Counted from the first letter of the stretch, positions 30,314-39,560 are shown. The stretch is 64,000 nucleotides of DNA from Mycolicibacterium sphagni (GCF_002250655.1 NZ_NOZR01000005.1:227217-291216), one strand, 5' to 3'. The notes: a model not told the origin generated them from the sequence alone. Numbers and translations are program-made.

Positions 30314-31837
30314 CTAGAGATTGATGCCTTTTGGAAGCGCGCGATTCTCGATGGAGAGGATGGCGGCGCCGCCCGCAATGGGTACTTCGACCCGGACGTT
30401 CTTCAGGTAGATCGTCTGTCCCGGCGTCTGCACCACGAGGGTGCCGGTCACGACGTCAACGGGTACCTTGGCGTCGACCCACCCCGCAGTGTGGGGCGGC
30501 AGCGGAACGGGCACTGTCTGGGTGGTGGTAAAGGTGTCGGTCCACGTGCTGGTGTACTCGGTGCTGACTTCGGCCTTGATCACACCGAGTAGATCGAACC
30601 CGCCCTTGATACCGCCTTTGAGGCTGGACGAGTACGCCTTCGAGACGGTGATGGCGACCGGTGAGCTCGTGTCTCTGTCCGTGTTGTTATGGACGACCGA
30701 GCCGATCACCTGTGCCTGGCCGTAAGTCCCCTGCACGACCTTCGAGTCCACCCATTTGCAGCTCACCTGGGAAGCGCCGCAGAGTCCGACGAGCTTCTGC
30801 TGGCGATCGACCGGCAGGTTGGTCGCGTCGAGGGCGGAAGTACCGGCACCGAGCACGAATACTGTCCGGCGAGAATCGCCTTCGTCGCCTTCCACCTTGC
30901 ACCGGCTGGTATCGCAGATCGCCAGGCCGCCATTGCCGGTCAGCGGACGCGACTGCCAGTAGGTGTACTCTGCGCGGACGTTGACGATGGTGCCGTCGCC
31001 ATCCTTGAACGACAGGATCACATCGGTGTCCCGCTGCGCACTGATGGTGAACAGCCCGAGGATCGACCTCCGCTTCTGGGCCAGTTCAAGCGTAATCTTC
31101 CCGCCCGGGGCGACCACGGTACCGACCGGAGGCGTCCTGACGATGGAGGTGCCGGCACCTTCGGGCGTGACGATGTTGACGCTGTCCAACGTGATCGGCG
31201 CAGCCGTCAGGTTGTAGATCGTATAGAGCTGGAATCCCTTGGACGGCGTATCAGACGCCTTGGTCTCGACGTTGGCGGCGGCCGTACGCAGCGCAGCCAG
31301 TCCTGCGGTCACCGAACCGGCGGGATCCGCGAAGAGGTTCGTAACCGACTGCGAGAGAGCCGATTGCATGTGCTCCAGCTCCCGGCGCACGCCACCCAGC
31401 ATGGCTTCGATATCCTTCGGCGACGGAATCGCGGGTGCGCCACTGTCATTGAGCATCGCCAACGGATTGGGAGTCGACCGAACAGCGGCTGCCGAGAGCG
31501 CCGCTGCGCTCTGAACTGTCGCGGTCCGCGAGGCGGTCCGGCTTGCCGCGGTCGTCCGCGCTGAATCAGACTTCGGCGCATCAGAATTTGCTATACCAGA
31601 CTTAGCTGTACCCGACTTGGGTCTATCAGACTTAGCTGGAACTTGTTTCGGCTTGGCAATCGCCCGCTGCGGCCCTGCCGACTTTGCCTCAGCACCGTGC
31701 GATGCACTGTCATTGGACGACGAATCTGCCGCCGCGATGCCGTGCCCGGTAGCCAACGCAGCCCCGAGTCCGGTCGCGACCGCGAGGCCACCGATCCGCG
31801 CGTAGCGCAGTGCCGATTGGCGCGAACTTTCTCCCAC
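30314..31837 (-). CDS. Secreted protein with aerolysin/ETX-like beta-pore-forming module (putative)
   Basis: 507 aa. Signal peptide 1-38 (GGLAVATGLGAALATGHGIAAA). Residues 45-110 are a Lys/Ser/Pro/Ala linker with irregular PKSxxAKSG copies. About 135-192 is helical. From 202 to the end the sequence is beta-rich, with cysteines at 308, 313, 353 and 360 likely forming two disulfides. Residues 376-470 contain alternating Ser/Thr strands (TVSKAYSSSLKGG, TEYTSTWTDTFTTTQTVPV) followed by VPLPPHTAGWVDAKVPVDV, the layout of aerolysin/ETX-MTX2 insertion regions. This is pattern recognition, not a database match; a non-pore adhesin is possible. GTG at 31837 has GGGGGG upstream. Confidence 0.6.
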   Translation of the reverse strand: MGESSRQSALRYARIGGLAVATGLGAALATGHGIAAADSSSNDSASHGAEAKSAGPQRAIAKPKQVPAKSDRPKSGTAKSGIANSDAPKSDSARTTAASRTASRTATVQSAAALSAAAVRSTPNPLAMLNDSGAPAIPSPKDIEAMLGGVRRELEHMQSALSQSVTNLFADPAGSVTAGLAALRTAAANVETKASDTPSKGFQLYTIYNLTAAPITLDSVNIVTPEGAGTSIVRTPPVGTVVAPGGKITLELAQKRRSILGLFTISAQRDTDVILSFKDGDGTIVNVRAEYTYWQSRPLTGNGGLAICDTSRCKVEGDEGDSRRTVFVLGAGTSALDATNLPVDRQQKLVGLCGASQVSCKWVDSKVVQGTYGQAQVIGSVVHNNTDRDTSSPVAITVSKAYSSSLKGGIKGGFDLLGVIKAEVSTEYTSTWTDTFTTTQTVPVPLPPHTAGWVDAKVPVDVVTGTLVVQTPGQTIYLKNVRVEVPIAGGAAILSIENRALPKGINL

Positions 31838-32323
31838 GACCCGAACCCCCCGATCAAGATGTGCAATAGGCGAAATCGCCGAGGTGCACTATATCGGACC
31901 AGATGTCGAATCTGGCAATCGTCTGTGAATAAATGGCGTGGATTCCGGCAACTGGTTGTGAACATAACTAAGTATCTGGTCCGACACCCTGCTCCGAAAA
32001 GCCAAGGCGCAGAGCCTGAATCTGACTACCCGCCGCGCTACCCGATTTGCGCCCAGGAAATCAGCAAATTGCGACCAGGCTCGGTTCACCATGTGCTAGC
32101 GACTCGGCCGATAATCAGACCACCGCCATCGAGGAGATGGGAACGCCGATCTCCTGTTTGGCACACTGCAGGGGGTTGTACACAAATGCTCACTAACGCC
32201 GGATGATTCGAGGAAGCAGCGCAGCGCGCGAAGTCGCGCCCGGGCGTCGCAGAGGCGAATTGCCGAACATCCTCTACGGCATCCTCGTCGATCGGCAGCA
32301 AGACCAAAGCGGGGTACCTGCCG
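31838..32323. other. Intergenic region upstream of the pore-former-like gene
   Basis: 486 bp, visibly less GC-rich near 31900-32000 than its surroundings. It holds the pore-former-like promoter (entered separately). A minus-strand open frame, 32307 to 32086, reads VLLPIDEDAVEDVRQFASATP and has protein-like codons, but it has no good start, is only 73 codons and has no recognised homologue; it may be a gene remnant. Otherwise nothing is seen. Confidence 0.5.
31888..31915 (-). promoter_or_regulatory. Putative promoter with dyad for the pore-former/PGRS pair
   Basis: On the minus strand, TATAGT (31893-31888) is a good -10, about 50 nt before the GTG at 31837. Immediately upstream is an inverted repeat CCAGAT-TCGAC-ATCTGG (31915-31899) placed where a repressor would occlude the promoter. 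A TTGCCA 19 nt upstream of the -10 may be the -35. Confidence 0.45.
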
Positions 32324-33121
32324 TCATCTCCGCGAGCCGCTCGCGCCCTGGTCGACGGCCACAGTCGGCGATTCTGGGCCGGGGCGAGTCACCCGCAGGC
32401 CGGCCTCCTCGGCGATGACCGCGGCTGCGGCCCAATCATGTTCGCCGAGGTCGGTTTCGACGAAGCCGTCCAGTGCACCCTCGGCGACGGCACAAATCGC
32501 CAGCGCTGCTGACCCGAAAATGCGGGCATCGGTGTAGTCCCGCATCTGCTCAGCGGTCGCCCTGAACTGCTCGGCCCGGATCTCGGCGGAATAGGAGTAG
32601 CCCATCCCCAGCAGCCTCGCCCCGCGGCCACCGGCGGGCCCGGTGAGCCGGCGGACCCGGCCGTCCTCGGCGAGCCACGCTCCCCCGTTGCGATGCGCGA
32701 AGTACGTCTTGGCCAGGGCCGGCGCGACCACCGCCCCGGCAAGCCATCGACCGGCAGCGTCGACAGCCCCGACACAGGTCGCGTAGAACGGGATACCTCG
32801 GGTGAAGTTCGTTGTCCCGTCGAGCGGATCGATCGACCAGCGCACCTGCGCAGCTTGGTGCCGGCCCGACGGCGGGAGCTCTTCGCCGGTGATCTCGTCG
32901 GTGGGTCGCCGGGACTGGATGACACCGCGCACCGCGTGCTCGGCCTCCACATCGACGTCGGTGACCAGGTTCCCGTCCTCCGACCCCTTGTTCGTCACCC
33001 GAAATGACCCGCGGGCACCGGCCTTGAGCACGTCCGCACCGCTCCACGCGGCGGTCAGCGCCACGTCGAGCAACTCGGCCGACGAGACGGCAGGAGCGTT
33101 GGTGTCGTTGCGGCCCATCAT
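32324..33121 (-). CDS. Inositol monophosphatase family phosphatase
   Basis: 265 aa of the Mg2+-dependent, Li+-sensitive phosphatase family. Metal-ligand motifs are TGEELPPS, SIDPLDGTTNFTRGIP, and EHDWAAAAVIAEEAG near the C-terminus. Members dephosphorylate inositol phosphates, histidinol phosphate or sugar phosphates. Its ATG overlaps the ABC ATPase stop by 4 bp, so it is the last gene of the polyol operon and may act on a phosphorylated intermediate there. An ATG one codon later is equally possible. Confidence 0.87.
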   Translation of the reverse strand: MMGRNDTNAPAVSSAELLDVALTAAWSGADVLKAGARGSFRVTNKGSEDGNLVTDVDVEAEHAVRGVIQSRRPTDEITGEELPPSGRHQAAQVRWSIDPLDGTTNFTRGIPFYATCVGAVDAAGRWLAGAVVAPALAKTYFAHRNGGAWLAEDGRVRRLTGPAGGRGARLLGMGYSYSAEIRAEQFRATAEQMRDYTDARIFGSAALAICAVAEGALDGFVETDLGEHDWAAAAVIAEEAGLRVTRPGPESPTVAVDQGASGSRR

Positions 33122-34206
33122 GATTCGATACGAGCGCCGGTGGTCTTGTCGAAGACGTGCACGCCGCCGTCACGGACCGACATCGAGACGACGGCACCTT
33201 CATCGAGCCCATCGAGCTGTGCGATGTCGACAACACTGACCAGCGTGCAGCCGGGCGCTTCGACGGCGACAATCGCGCGCGGCCCAAGATGCTCGATCAA
33301 CGCGACCCGGCCGGTCGAACCGGGCGGCAGGGCGACATCGTCCCTGCCGGCACTCGTCACGACGAGATGCTCCGGGCGGAAGCCGACCGTCACCCGTTCG
33401 GGTTGCCGCGGAACGGCGCTGCCGATCGGAAGGACCAGACCGTCCGTAGAACGAAAGAGGCCGTCGGCGACCACGCCGTCCACAAGATTCATCTTGGGGC
33501 TGCCGACGAACGTGGCGACGAATGTGCTGGCCGGCTTGGTGTACACCTCCAAAGGCGCGCCCTGCTGGACAATCTGACCCCCGTTCATCACGACCATGCG
33601 GTCTGACAGGGTCATTGCCTCCTCCTGGTCGTGAGTGACATAGAGGGACGTGATGCCGAGGCGGCGCTGGATGCGCAGCAGTTCGGTCCGAGTCTCGACG
33701 CGCAGTTTGGCGTCCAGGTTGCTCAACGGCTCATCGAACAGGAACACCGCGGGCTCACGGATGATCGCCCGGCCGATCGCGACGCGCTGCTGCTGTCCAC
33801 CGCTGAGGTCCTTGGGCTTTCGCGACAGAGCGCCGGTGAGCCCGAGTGTTTCGGCGACCAAACCGGCACGCTCCCGCGCTTCCTTCTTGGCAACTTTCTG
33901 AGCGCGCAGGGGAAAGGCGATGTTCTGCTCAACGGTCAAATGCGGATAGAGCGCGTAGTTCTGGAACACCATCGCGATATCACGGTCTTTGGGCTCCAAC
34001 TTCGTCACATCGCGATCGCCGATCCGGATGGTGCCCGAGGTCACCGGCTCCAGGCCGGCCAGCATCCGCAACGAGGTGGACTTGCCGCACCCCGACGGGC
34101 CCACCAACACGGTGAACGAGCCGTCAGGCATCTCGAGATTGAAGTCATGAACGATGCCGGCGCTACCAAAGGATTTGGTGACATCGGTGAAAGTGACTGT
34201 AGCCAT
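33118..34206 (-). CDS. ABC sugar/polyol transporter ATP-binding protein (UgpC/MalK type)
   Basis: 362 aa. Walker A is GPSGCGKST, Q-loop FQNYALYPH, signature LSGGQQQR, Walker B VFLFDEPLSNLDA and the His switch VTHDQEEA. Residues 240-362 form the MalK-type TOBE regulatory region (VGFRPEHLVV). It powers the two permeases encoded just upstream. The start is the ATG at 34206 (MATVTFTDVTKSFG), 26 bp after the second permease gene. Overlaps the phosphatase gene. Confidence 0.94.
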   Translation of the reverse strand: MATVTFTDVTKSFGSAGIVHDFNLEMPDGSFTVLVGPSGCGKSTSLRMLAGLEPVTSGTIRIGDRDVTKLEPKDRDIAMVFQNYALYPHLTVEQNIAFPLRAQKVAKKEARERAGLVAETLGLTGALSRKPKDLSGGQQQRVAIGRAIIREPAVFLFDEPLSNLDAKLRVETRTELLRIQRRLGITSLYVTHDQEEAMTLSDRMVVMNGGQIVQQGAPLEVYTKPASTFVATFVGSPKMNLVDGVVADGLFRSTDGLVLPIGSAVPRQPERVTVGFRPEHLVVTSAGRDDVALPPGSTGRVALIEHLGPRAIVAVEAPGCTLVSVVDIAQLDGLDEGAVVSMSVRDGGVHVFDKTTGARIES

Positions 34207-34232
34207 AGTTTTTCGTGTTCTCCCGCCGTGCT

Positions 34233-35048
34233 CTAGGTCTTGACCGCGCCGCCACTGATACCTCGGACGAGGCGGCGCTGAATGAAGAAACTCGCAATGA
34301 CCACCGGGACCACAGCAATGAGGATGGCGGCGCACATCGCCCCGATCTGCACTCCGCGGAAGGTGTTGAACCCCGCGATCGCCACCGGGAGGATCTTGGC
34401 GTTACCGGGCGCCAGGATCAGTCCGTAAAACATGTCATTCCACGACAACGTGAAACCGAAGATCGCGGACGCGCCGATACCTGGCAGCACTTGAGGCAAC
34501 ACCACCAGCAGGAATGCCCGGAACCGGCCGAACCCGTCGACGCGGGCCTGCTCCTCGATCGATTTCGGCACCGCCTCGAAGAAGCCGATGAGAAACCAGG
34601 TCACCACCGGTGCGACGAAGCTCAGGTGCGCGAAAATAACCGGCACCAAGCTGTCCTGCAGGCGCAGCGCGTAGGCCATCGTCAGGAACGGGAAAACCAA
34701 CACAGCGGGCGGAATCATCTGCGCGGCAAGCAGTCCGAATCGGGTGGCGGTGCCCCCGGCCCGGTAACTGGTGATCGCGTACGCGCCCATACAGCCGACG
34801 ACGAGACTGATGGTGACGCTGATGAAAGCGACGAGGAAGCTCCTGCCCGCGGCGTCGAGAATCCCCGACGAGAGTACCGACTTCCAGCTGTCGATGTTCG
34901 GCGTGAAGAACACCAACGACGGGTCGTTAAGCTGTACCGGAGACTTGAAACTTGCCAGCACGATCCACGCGATCGGCATGATCACGATGATGACGCCAAC
35001 CCAGAGCACGAGAATCCGGGCGAGGGTGTAGCCCTTGATACTGTTCAT
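34233..35048 (-). CDS. ABC transporter permease (MalG type)
   Basis: 271 aa, six predicted membrane helices. The EAA loop that contacts the ATPase is EEQARVDGFGRFRAFLLVVLP. It resembles the MalG/UgpE/SmoG class of carbohydrate ABC permeases. ATG at 35048 (MNSIKGYTLARIL) overlaps the first permease stop by 4 bp, which rules out the longer open frame. Confidence 0.93.
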   Translation of the reverse strand: MNSIKGYTLARILVLWVGVIIVIMPIAWIVLASFKSPVQLNDPSLVFFTPNIDSWKSVLSSGILDAAGRSFLVAFISVTISLVVGCMGAYAITSYRAGGTATRFGLLAAQMIPPAVLVFPFLTMAYALRLQDSLVPVIFAHLSFVAPVVTWFLIGFFEAVPKSIEEQARVDGFGRFRAFLLVVLPQVLPGIGASAIFGFTLSWNDMFYGLILAPGNAKILPVAIAGFNTFRGVQIGAMCAAILIAVVPVVIASFFIQRRLVRGISGGAVKT

Positions 35049-35899
35049 GCGTCTCGGTTCCTCTCCATCAGCCGGAACGTGATCACCACGGCCGTCAGTA
35101 CGACGGCCAGCACGACGAACGCCATGGACGCCGCGCTTCCGAGCCGGAAGAACTGAACGCCGGTCTGATAGGTGTAGTACTGCAGCGTCACGGTTTCCGT
35201 GCCCGGACCACCTTTGGTAGTGGCGTATACGTACTCGAAGACCTTCATCGCATCCAGGGCCCGTAGCAGCACCGCGACGGCGAGCACCGGCCGCAACAGC
35301 GGGAGGATCACCCGCCAGAACACGTACCACGGCCGCGCGCCGTCGACGCGGGCCGCCTCGAGCGGTTGCTTGGGGATCGACTCCAGACCGGCGAGCAACA
35401 ACAGCACCATGAATGGGGTCCACTGCCATACGTCGATGAGCGCCAAGGTGTACAGAGCATGACCGGCACCGAGGAAGTCGATGTTGATGCCAAACTTCTT
35501 CAGCACGAACGGGATGGCTCCGAGCTGGTCGTTGAGCAGGAACCGGAACGTCAAACCGACAGCCACCGGGGTGATGAACATGGGCGCCAGCAGCATCGCT
35601 CGCGTCATGTCGCGAGCCCACTTCTGGCGCTGCAGCGCCATCGCCAGAACCAGACCGATGATCAGTTCCAGGATGACCGCGACCAGAACGTAGGTGGCGG
35701 TTGTCCCGAACGCCTGCCAGAAGTCGGCGTTGCTGAGGGTATTGACGTAGTTGGTCACACCGACGAAGTGCGGAGCTCGCCGGTCGGTGAGCTTGTAGTC
35801 GGTAGCGCTGAGGTAGAGCGCATAGAGCAGCGGGAATCCGACGACCGCAACGAACAGCGCCAGCAGTGGACTCAACATCCCGTACTTGAACTTGGTCAC
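35045..35899 (-). CDS. ABC transporter permease (MalF type)
   Basis: 284 aa, six membrane helices, with the EAA loop LEAARVDGARPWYVFWRVILP. This is the MalF/UgpA/SmoF-class partner of the downstream permease. GTG start at 35899, 46 bp after the binding-protein gene. Confidence 0.93.
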   Translation of the reverse strand: MTKFKYGMLSPLLALFVAVVGFPLLYALYLSATDYKLTDRRAPHFVGVTNYVNTLSNADFWQAFGTTATYVLVAVILELIIGLVLAMALQRQKWARDMTRAMLLAPMFITPVAVGLTFRFLLNDQLGAIPFVLKKFGINIDFLGAGHALYTLALIDVWQWTPFMVLLLLAGLESIPKQPLEAARVDGARPWYVFWRVILPLLRPVLAVAVLLRALDAMKVFEYVYATTKGGPGTETVTLQYYTYQTGVQFFRLGSAASMAFVVLAVVLTAVVITFRLMERNRDA

Positions 35900-35945
35900 G
35901 TTGTGTCCTCCCTAGTCGTCACGGTCGCCGGATTCGCACACCGCG

Positions 35946-37262
35946 TCAGCCTCGCGTCTTCTCCGCGGCGGCCTGAGCGTCGCGCAGAGCGTCGTCGACA
36001 CTCTTTGTGCCGGCCACGGCTTCGTTCAATTCGGTTCCGACCGCCTGGATCATCTCCTCGGCATTGGTCTGGTTACTCAATGGCTTGGCCTTCGAGAGGA
36101 TCTCGTTCACCACGCCGTAGTAGTCGGAGCCGAATCCGTCGCCCAGTACCTTGGGGTCCTGAGTGCTGCTGGTGCGGATGACCGCGCCGCCCTTGACGAC
36201 CCGTTCGACGTCGACGGGCTTTGACGTGAGCCACGATGCGAAAGCCCATGCTGCGTCGGCATTTCGGGAATTTGAGGGTATCGCCCAGCTCCACGAGCCG
36301 AGTACATCGACTCCCCCTGGCATCGCCGCGAGCTTGAACGGACCCACGCCGGACTTGGCCGCGGTGCCATCAGGAGCATTCAGAGACGGCAGATTCCAGT
36401 TGTAGCTCACCAGTGAAGCCGACTGTCCGCTGGACACCGACCGGCCCGCCTCGTCGAAGCCCCAGCTCAGGCTGTTCTTCGGCGCCGCGGTGTTGTAGAG
36501 GTCGACGTACGCCGACAGTGCCTTCTTGGCTTCGGGTGTGTCGAGTGTGTAGTTGCCGGAGGCGTCAACGATCGATCCGCCGGCGGCGAAGAGGAAGTTC
36601 GCCCATTCCTCGAAAACCTTGTAGCCGCGCTGTGGCTGCATCGCGATCCCCGCCCGTTCGCCCGCTACCAGCTTTTTCGAGTTCGCGACCAGATCGTCGA
36701 GCGACTTCGGTTCGGCCAAACCGGCCTTCTGATAGTCGGGCACGTTGTAGATGTACCCGAGGGCGTAGTTGTAGAACGGCACCGCGTAGCGCTTTCCGTC
36801 GACCGTGTCGATATCGGTGAGCGGCTTGAAGAAGTCTGCGTAGTCGTAATCCGGTGTCGAATCGATGCGAGAATCCAACGGCTGCAACCAATTGGCCGCG
36901 ACGAAGTCCTTCATCCACACATTGTCGACGACCACGAGGTCATAGTTCGCCTGCGGAGCCTGGAACGACGCAACCAGCTTGTCGCGGATCTGGTCGTAGG
37001 TCTGCGGTTCGATGGTCACCTTGATATTGGGGTACTTCTTGTTGAACTCCGGAATCAGCGATGTGACGATGTCGGTGTCCGGCACGTTCTCCATCAGGAT
37101 GTTGACGGTGCCCGACGTCTCGGTCGGGATCTGACCCGTGCCGGTGGCGGTCGCACTCTGCGGCCCTCCGCTTCCCGCACACCCCGACAGGAGCAGCGCT
37201 GATGCGCCGATGGCGCTCAGACAGGTTACTGCGCGCCGTAACCCCGGACTTATCAACTTCAT
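35946..37262 (-). CDS. ABC transporter substrate-binding lipoprotein (MalE-like)
   Basis: 438 aa. A lipobox LLSGC puts the lipid-anchored Cys at residue 28. The remainder is a cluster-D (MalE/UgpB-like) solute-binding fold: TVNILMENVPDTDIVTSLIPEF, YDLVVVDNVWM, and a later WSWAIPSNSRNADAAWAFASWL. An AAAAGGGGAAG Shine-Dalgarno before the ATG is stronger than those of its neighbours, as expected for a receptor made in excess. With the SDR and kinase upstream, a polyol such as a hexitol or pentitol is the likely ligand (inference). Confidence 0.92.
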   Translation of the reverse strand: MKLISPGLRRAVTCLSAIGASALLLSGCAGSGGPQSATATGTGQIPTETSGTVNILMENVPDTDIVTSLIPEFNKKYPNIKVTIEPQTYDQIRDKLVASFQAPQANYDLVVVDNVWMKDFVAANWLQPLDSRIDSTPDYDYADFFKPLTDIDTVDGKRYAVPFYNYALGYIYNVPDYQKAGLAEPKSLDDLVANSKKLVAGERAGIAMQPQRGYKVFEEWANFLFAAGGSIVDASGNYTLDTPEAKKALSAYVDLYNTAAPKNSLSWGFDEAGRSVSSGQSASLVSYNWNLPSLNAPDGTAAKSGVGPFKLAAMPGGVDVLGSWSWAIPSNSRNADAAWAFASWLTSKPVDVERVVKGGAVIRTSSTQDPKVLGDGFGSDYYGVVNEILSKAKPLSNQTNAEEMIQAVGTELNEAVAGTKSVDDALRDAQAAAEKTRG

Positions 37263-37305
37263 TGCTTCCCCTTTTCAGTGGTGTTTTAGGTGGTGATCGG
37301 TAGGG

Positions 37306-38079
37306 CTAATCCATGTAGGCGCCGCCGTTGACGGCCAGCGCCTCGCCGGTGATGAACCGGGCGTCATCGGAGAGCAGGAATGCGACGGTGTAGGCCACAT
37401 CTTCAGGCTGCTGCAAACGGCCAAGCGGGGTGTCATCGATCCACATCTGCTTGACCTTCTCGGGAGTCGAGCCGCGAAGCTCTGCCTCCCACTGCAATTC
37501 ACGCGACTGCATGGGAGTCTCGACGAATCCGGGACAGACGCTGTTGACGGTGATGCCGTACTCGGCAAGCTCGAACGCCATTGCCTGCGTCAACCCGACG
37601 ACACCGTGCTTGGAGGCGACATAGTCGGACAGGTACGGCACCCGGCCCTGCTTGCCTGCCATGGATGCGGTGTTGACGATGGTGCCGCGGCGTCCGGTGC
37701 GGACCATGGCGCGGGCGGCGGCCTGACCGCAGATGAAGACACCCTTGAGGTTGATGTCCATCGTCAGGTTGTAGTTGTCCAGAGACACGTCGAGGAACGG
37801 CACCATGAACGAGATACCGGCATTGCTCATCCACGCGTCCAGCCCGAGCCGGTCGGCGACGTCGTCGGCGACCGCAGCGGCCTGCGCCGGGTCGGTGACA
37901 TCGAGCTGGCTCGCCTCATGACCCAGACCGGCCGGATCGGCCAGCCCGGCGGCGACCTCGGCAGCGGCGTCGATGTCGATGTCGGTAACCACCACTCGCC
38001 AATCACGTTGGGCTGCAACGGTTGCGATCGCCTTTCCGATTCCGGACCCCGCTCCGGTGACGACGACGGTTTTGCTCAT
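37306..38079 (-). CDS. SDR-family polyol/sugar dehydrogenase
   Basis: 257 aa classical SDR: VTGAGSGIGKAIA for NAD binding, Asp-Ile-Asp after the second strand suggesting NAD preference, SNAGIS, and catalytic YVASK. Position between an FGGY kinase and a MalE-like receptor matches sorbitol/polyol operons, where such an enzyme oxidises a polyol to a ketose. The ATG at 38079 overlaps the kinase stop (ATGA). Confidence 0.88.
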   Translation of the reverse strand: MSKTVVVTGAGSGIGKAIATVAAQRDWRVVVTDIDIDAAAEVAAGLADPAGLGHEASQLDVTDPAQAAAVADDVADRLGLDAWMSNAGISFMVPFLDVSLDNYNLTMDINLKGVFICGQAAARAMVRTGRRGTIVNTASMAGKQGRVPYLSDYVASKHGVVGLTQAMAFELAEYGITVNSVCPGFVETPMQSRELQWEAELRGSTPEKVKQMWIDDTPLGRLQQPEDVAYTVAFLLSDDARFITGEALAVNGGAYMD

Positions 38080-39560
38080 TGACGAGTCCTTTCTGCGATC
38101 GAATGCGAGATATCCGCGGTGGCCGCGCTCAGTGCGCGCCATTCGCGATAGGCCGCGTCATATACGGCGACGTTGCGCGGGTCCGGCAGCACTGGCTCGC
38201 CGAGTGTGGCGAAGCGGCTGCATTCGTCCCAACCGGTGAGGGCGCCGATCCCCACCGCGGCGATAAGAGCCGCGCCCAGCGAAGCACCGGGGTGGTCCAC
38301 GACGGGGTACATCTCGACACCGAGCACCTCGGCGTGAATCTGCTTCCACAGCGTCGATTTACTGCCGCCATTGGTGACCGACACGCGCCCGAGATCGATA
38401 CCGAGGTCTGCGAACACCTCAACGTGGTGGCGGAACCCGAACGCGATGGCTTCGAGCGTCGAGCGGTACATGTCGGCACGAGTGGTGCCGAGGTGCAAAC
38501 CTGCATACACGCCGCGCAGGTCGGGATCGTGCAGCGGACTCTTCTCGCCCAGGAAGTAGGGCAGGCAGAGAACTTCGGCTGGGCGGCGGTCCTGTGCCTC
38601 GCGATCGAGCGCCATGAGATCCTCACCGCCGATCAGACCCTGGAACCAACGGATGAGGCTGCCGCTGGTGGCCATGCACCCGTTGGGAAGCCACCGGCCC
38701 GGTATCGGGTGGGCATCGAGGTAGAGGCGCGAGTCGATGACCGGCTCATCCGTCGCTACCAGAATGTCCCCGGCGCCACCAAGTTTGACCAACCACTCAC
38801 CGTGTTGCTCGACACCGGCTGCGAACGCCGACAGCACATGGTCGGCACCGCCGACGATGAGCGGAGTGCCCGCGTGCAGGCCGGTGGCCTGCGCCATCGC
38901 TTCGCTCAGCCCGCCGGCCACCTCACCGGACCCGAGCACGCGCGGCAGCACCGCAGGCTCGATGTGCGCTTCGTCCAGGACCGCTTCGACCGGATCGCCC
39001 GCGATGGTGAACAGGCCCGACTCCAGCGCCCAGTTCTTCTCCACATGTGGTCGCGCACCGAGCGCGATCAGGATCCAGTCGTAGGATCCCACGTAATACG
39101 CTGTCCGACGGACGGTTTCGGCTTCGTTCTCATCAAGCCATAAGACCGTTGGTGCCACCGATTGCTGGGTGAGCGCCGCGCCGGTCAATGCCACGAGATC
39201 GATCGCGGCAAGCCGCTCGGCGAGGGCTCTGATCTGCGCGGTGGCCCGAGCGTCGTTCTGCAGGATCGCGCGGCGCAATGGTTGGCCGGCCGCGTCGATG
39301 GGGATAACCGCCGGGACCATACCCGTCGTGGCGATGGCCTTGACCTCGCGCGGCGAGATTTTTGCCGCCGCGACCACCTCCGTGATGGAGTCGACGACAT
39401 TCACCAGCCACTGCTGTGGGTCGGCCTCCGCCCACCCCGGGTGATCGCTGTAGAGAGCGGACGCGCGCGTGCTCTGTGCCACGATGCCGCCCCCGGCATC
39501 GAAGAGCACAGTCTTGGTACCCGTCGTTCCGATGTCGACACCAACGGTAAAGGCGCTCAT
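38076..39560 (-). CDS. FGGY-family carbohydrate kinase (xylulokinase-like)
   Basis: 494 aa with the two actin-like domains of FGGY kinases: VGVDIGTTGTKTVLFDAGG (phosphate 1), TGMVPAVIPID, and C-terminal VTNGGSKSTLWKQIHAEVLG and HPGASLGAALIA. It probably phosphorylates the ketose made by the dehydrogenase. The ATG at 39560 (MSAFTVGVDIG) overlaps the regulator stop; the longer upstream frame is rejected. Confidence 0.9.
   Translation of the reverse strand: MSAFTVGVDIGTTGTKTVLFDAGGGIVAQSTRASALYSDHPGWAEADPQQWLVNVVDSITEVVAAAKISPREVKAIATTGMVPAVIPIDAAGQPLRRAILQNDARATAQIRALAERLAAIDLVALTGAALTQQSVAPTVLWLDENEAETVRRTAYYVGSYDWILIALGARPHVEKNWALESGLFTIAGDPVEAVLDEAHIEPAVLPRVLGSGEVAGGLSEAMAQATGLHAGTPLIVGGADHVLSAFAAGVEQHGEWLVKLGGAGDILVATDEPVIDSRLYLDAHPIPGRWLPNGCMATSGSLIRWFQGLIGGEDLMALDREAQDRRPAEVLCLPYFLGEKSPLHDPDLRGVYAGLHLGTTRADMYRSTLEAIAFGFRHHVEVFADLGIDLGRVSVTNGGSKSTLWKQIHAEVLGVEMYPVVDHPGASLGAALIAAVGIGALTGWDECSRFATLGEPVLPDPRNVAVYDAAYREWRALSAATADISHSIAERTRQ

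Noticed and set aside
32086..32307. 73-codon minus-strand open frame beside the phosphatase gene
   Set aside because: Only a TTG start, no Shine-Dalgarno, no recognised domain; listed only as a possible remnant in the intergenic entry.
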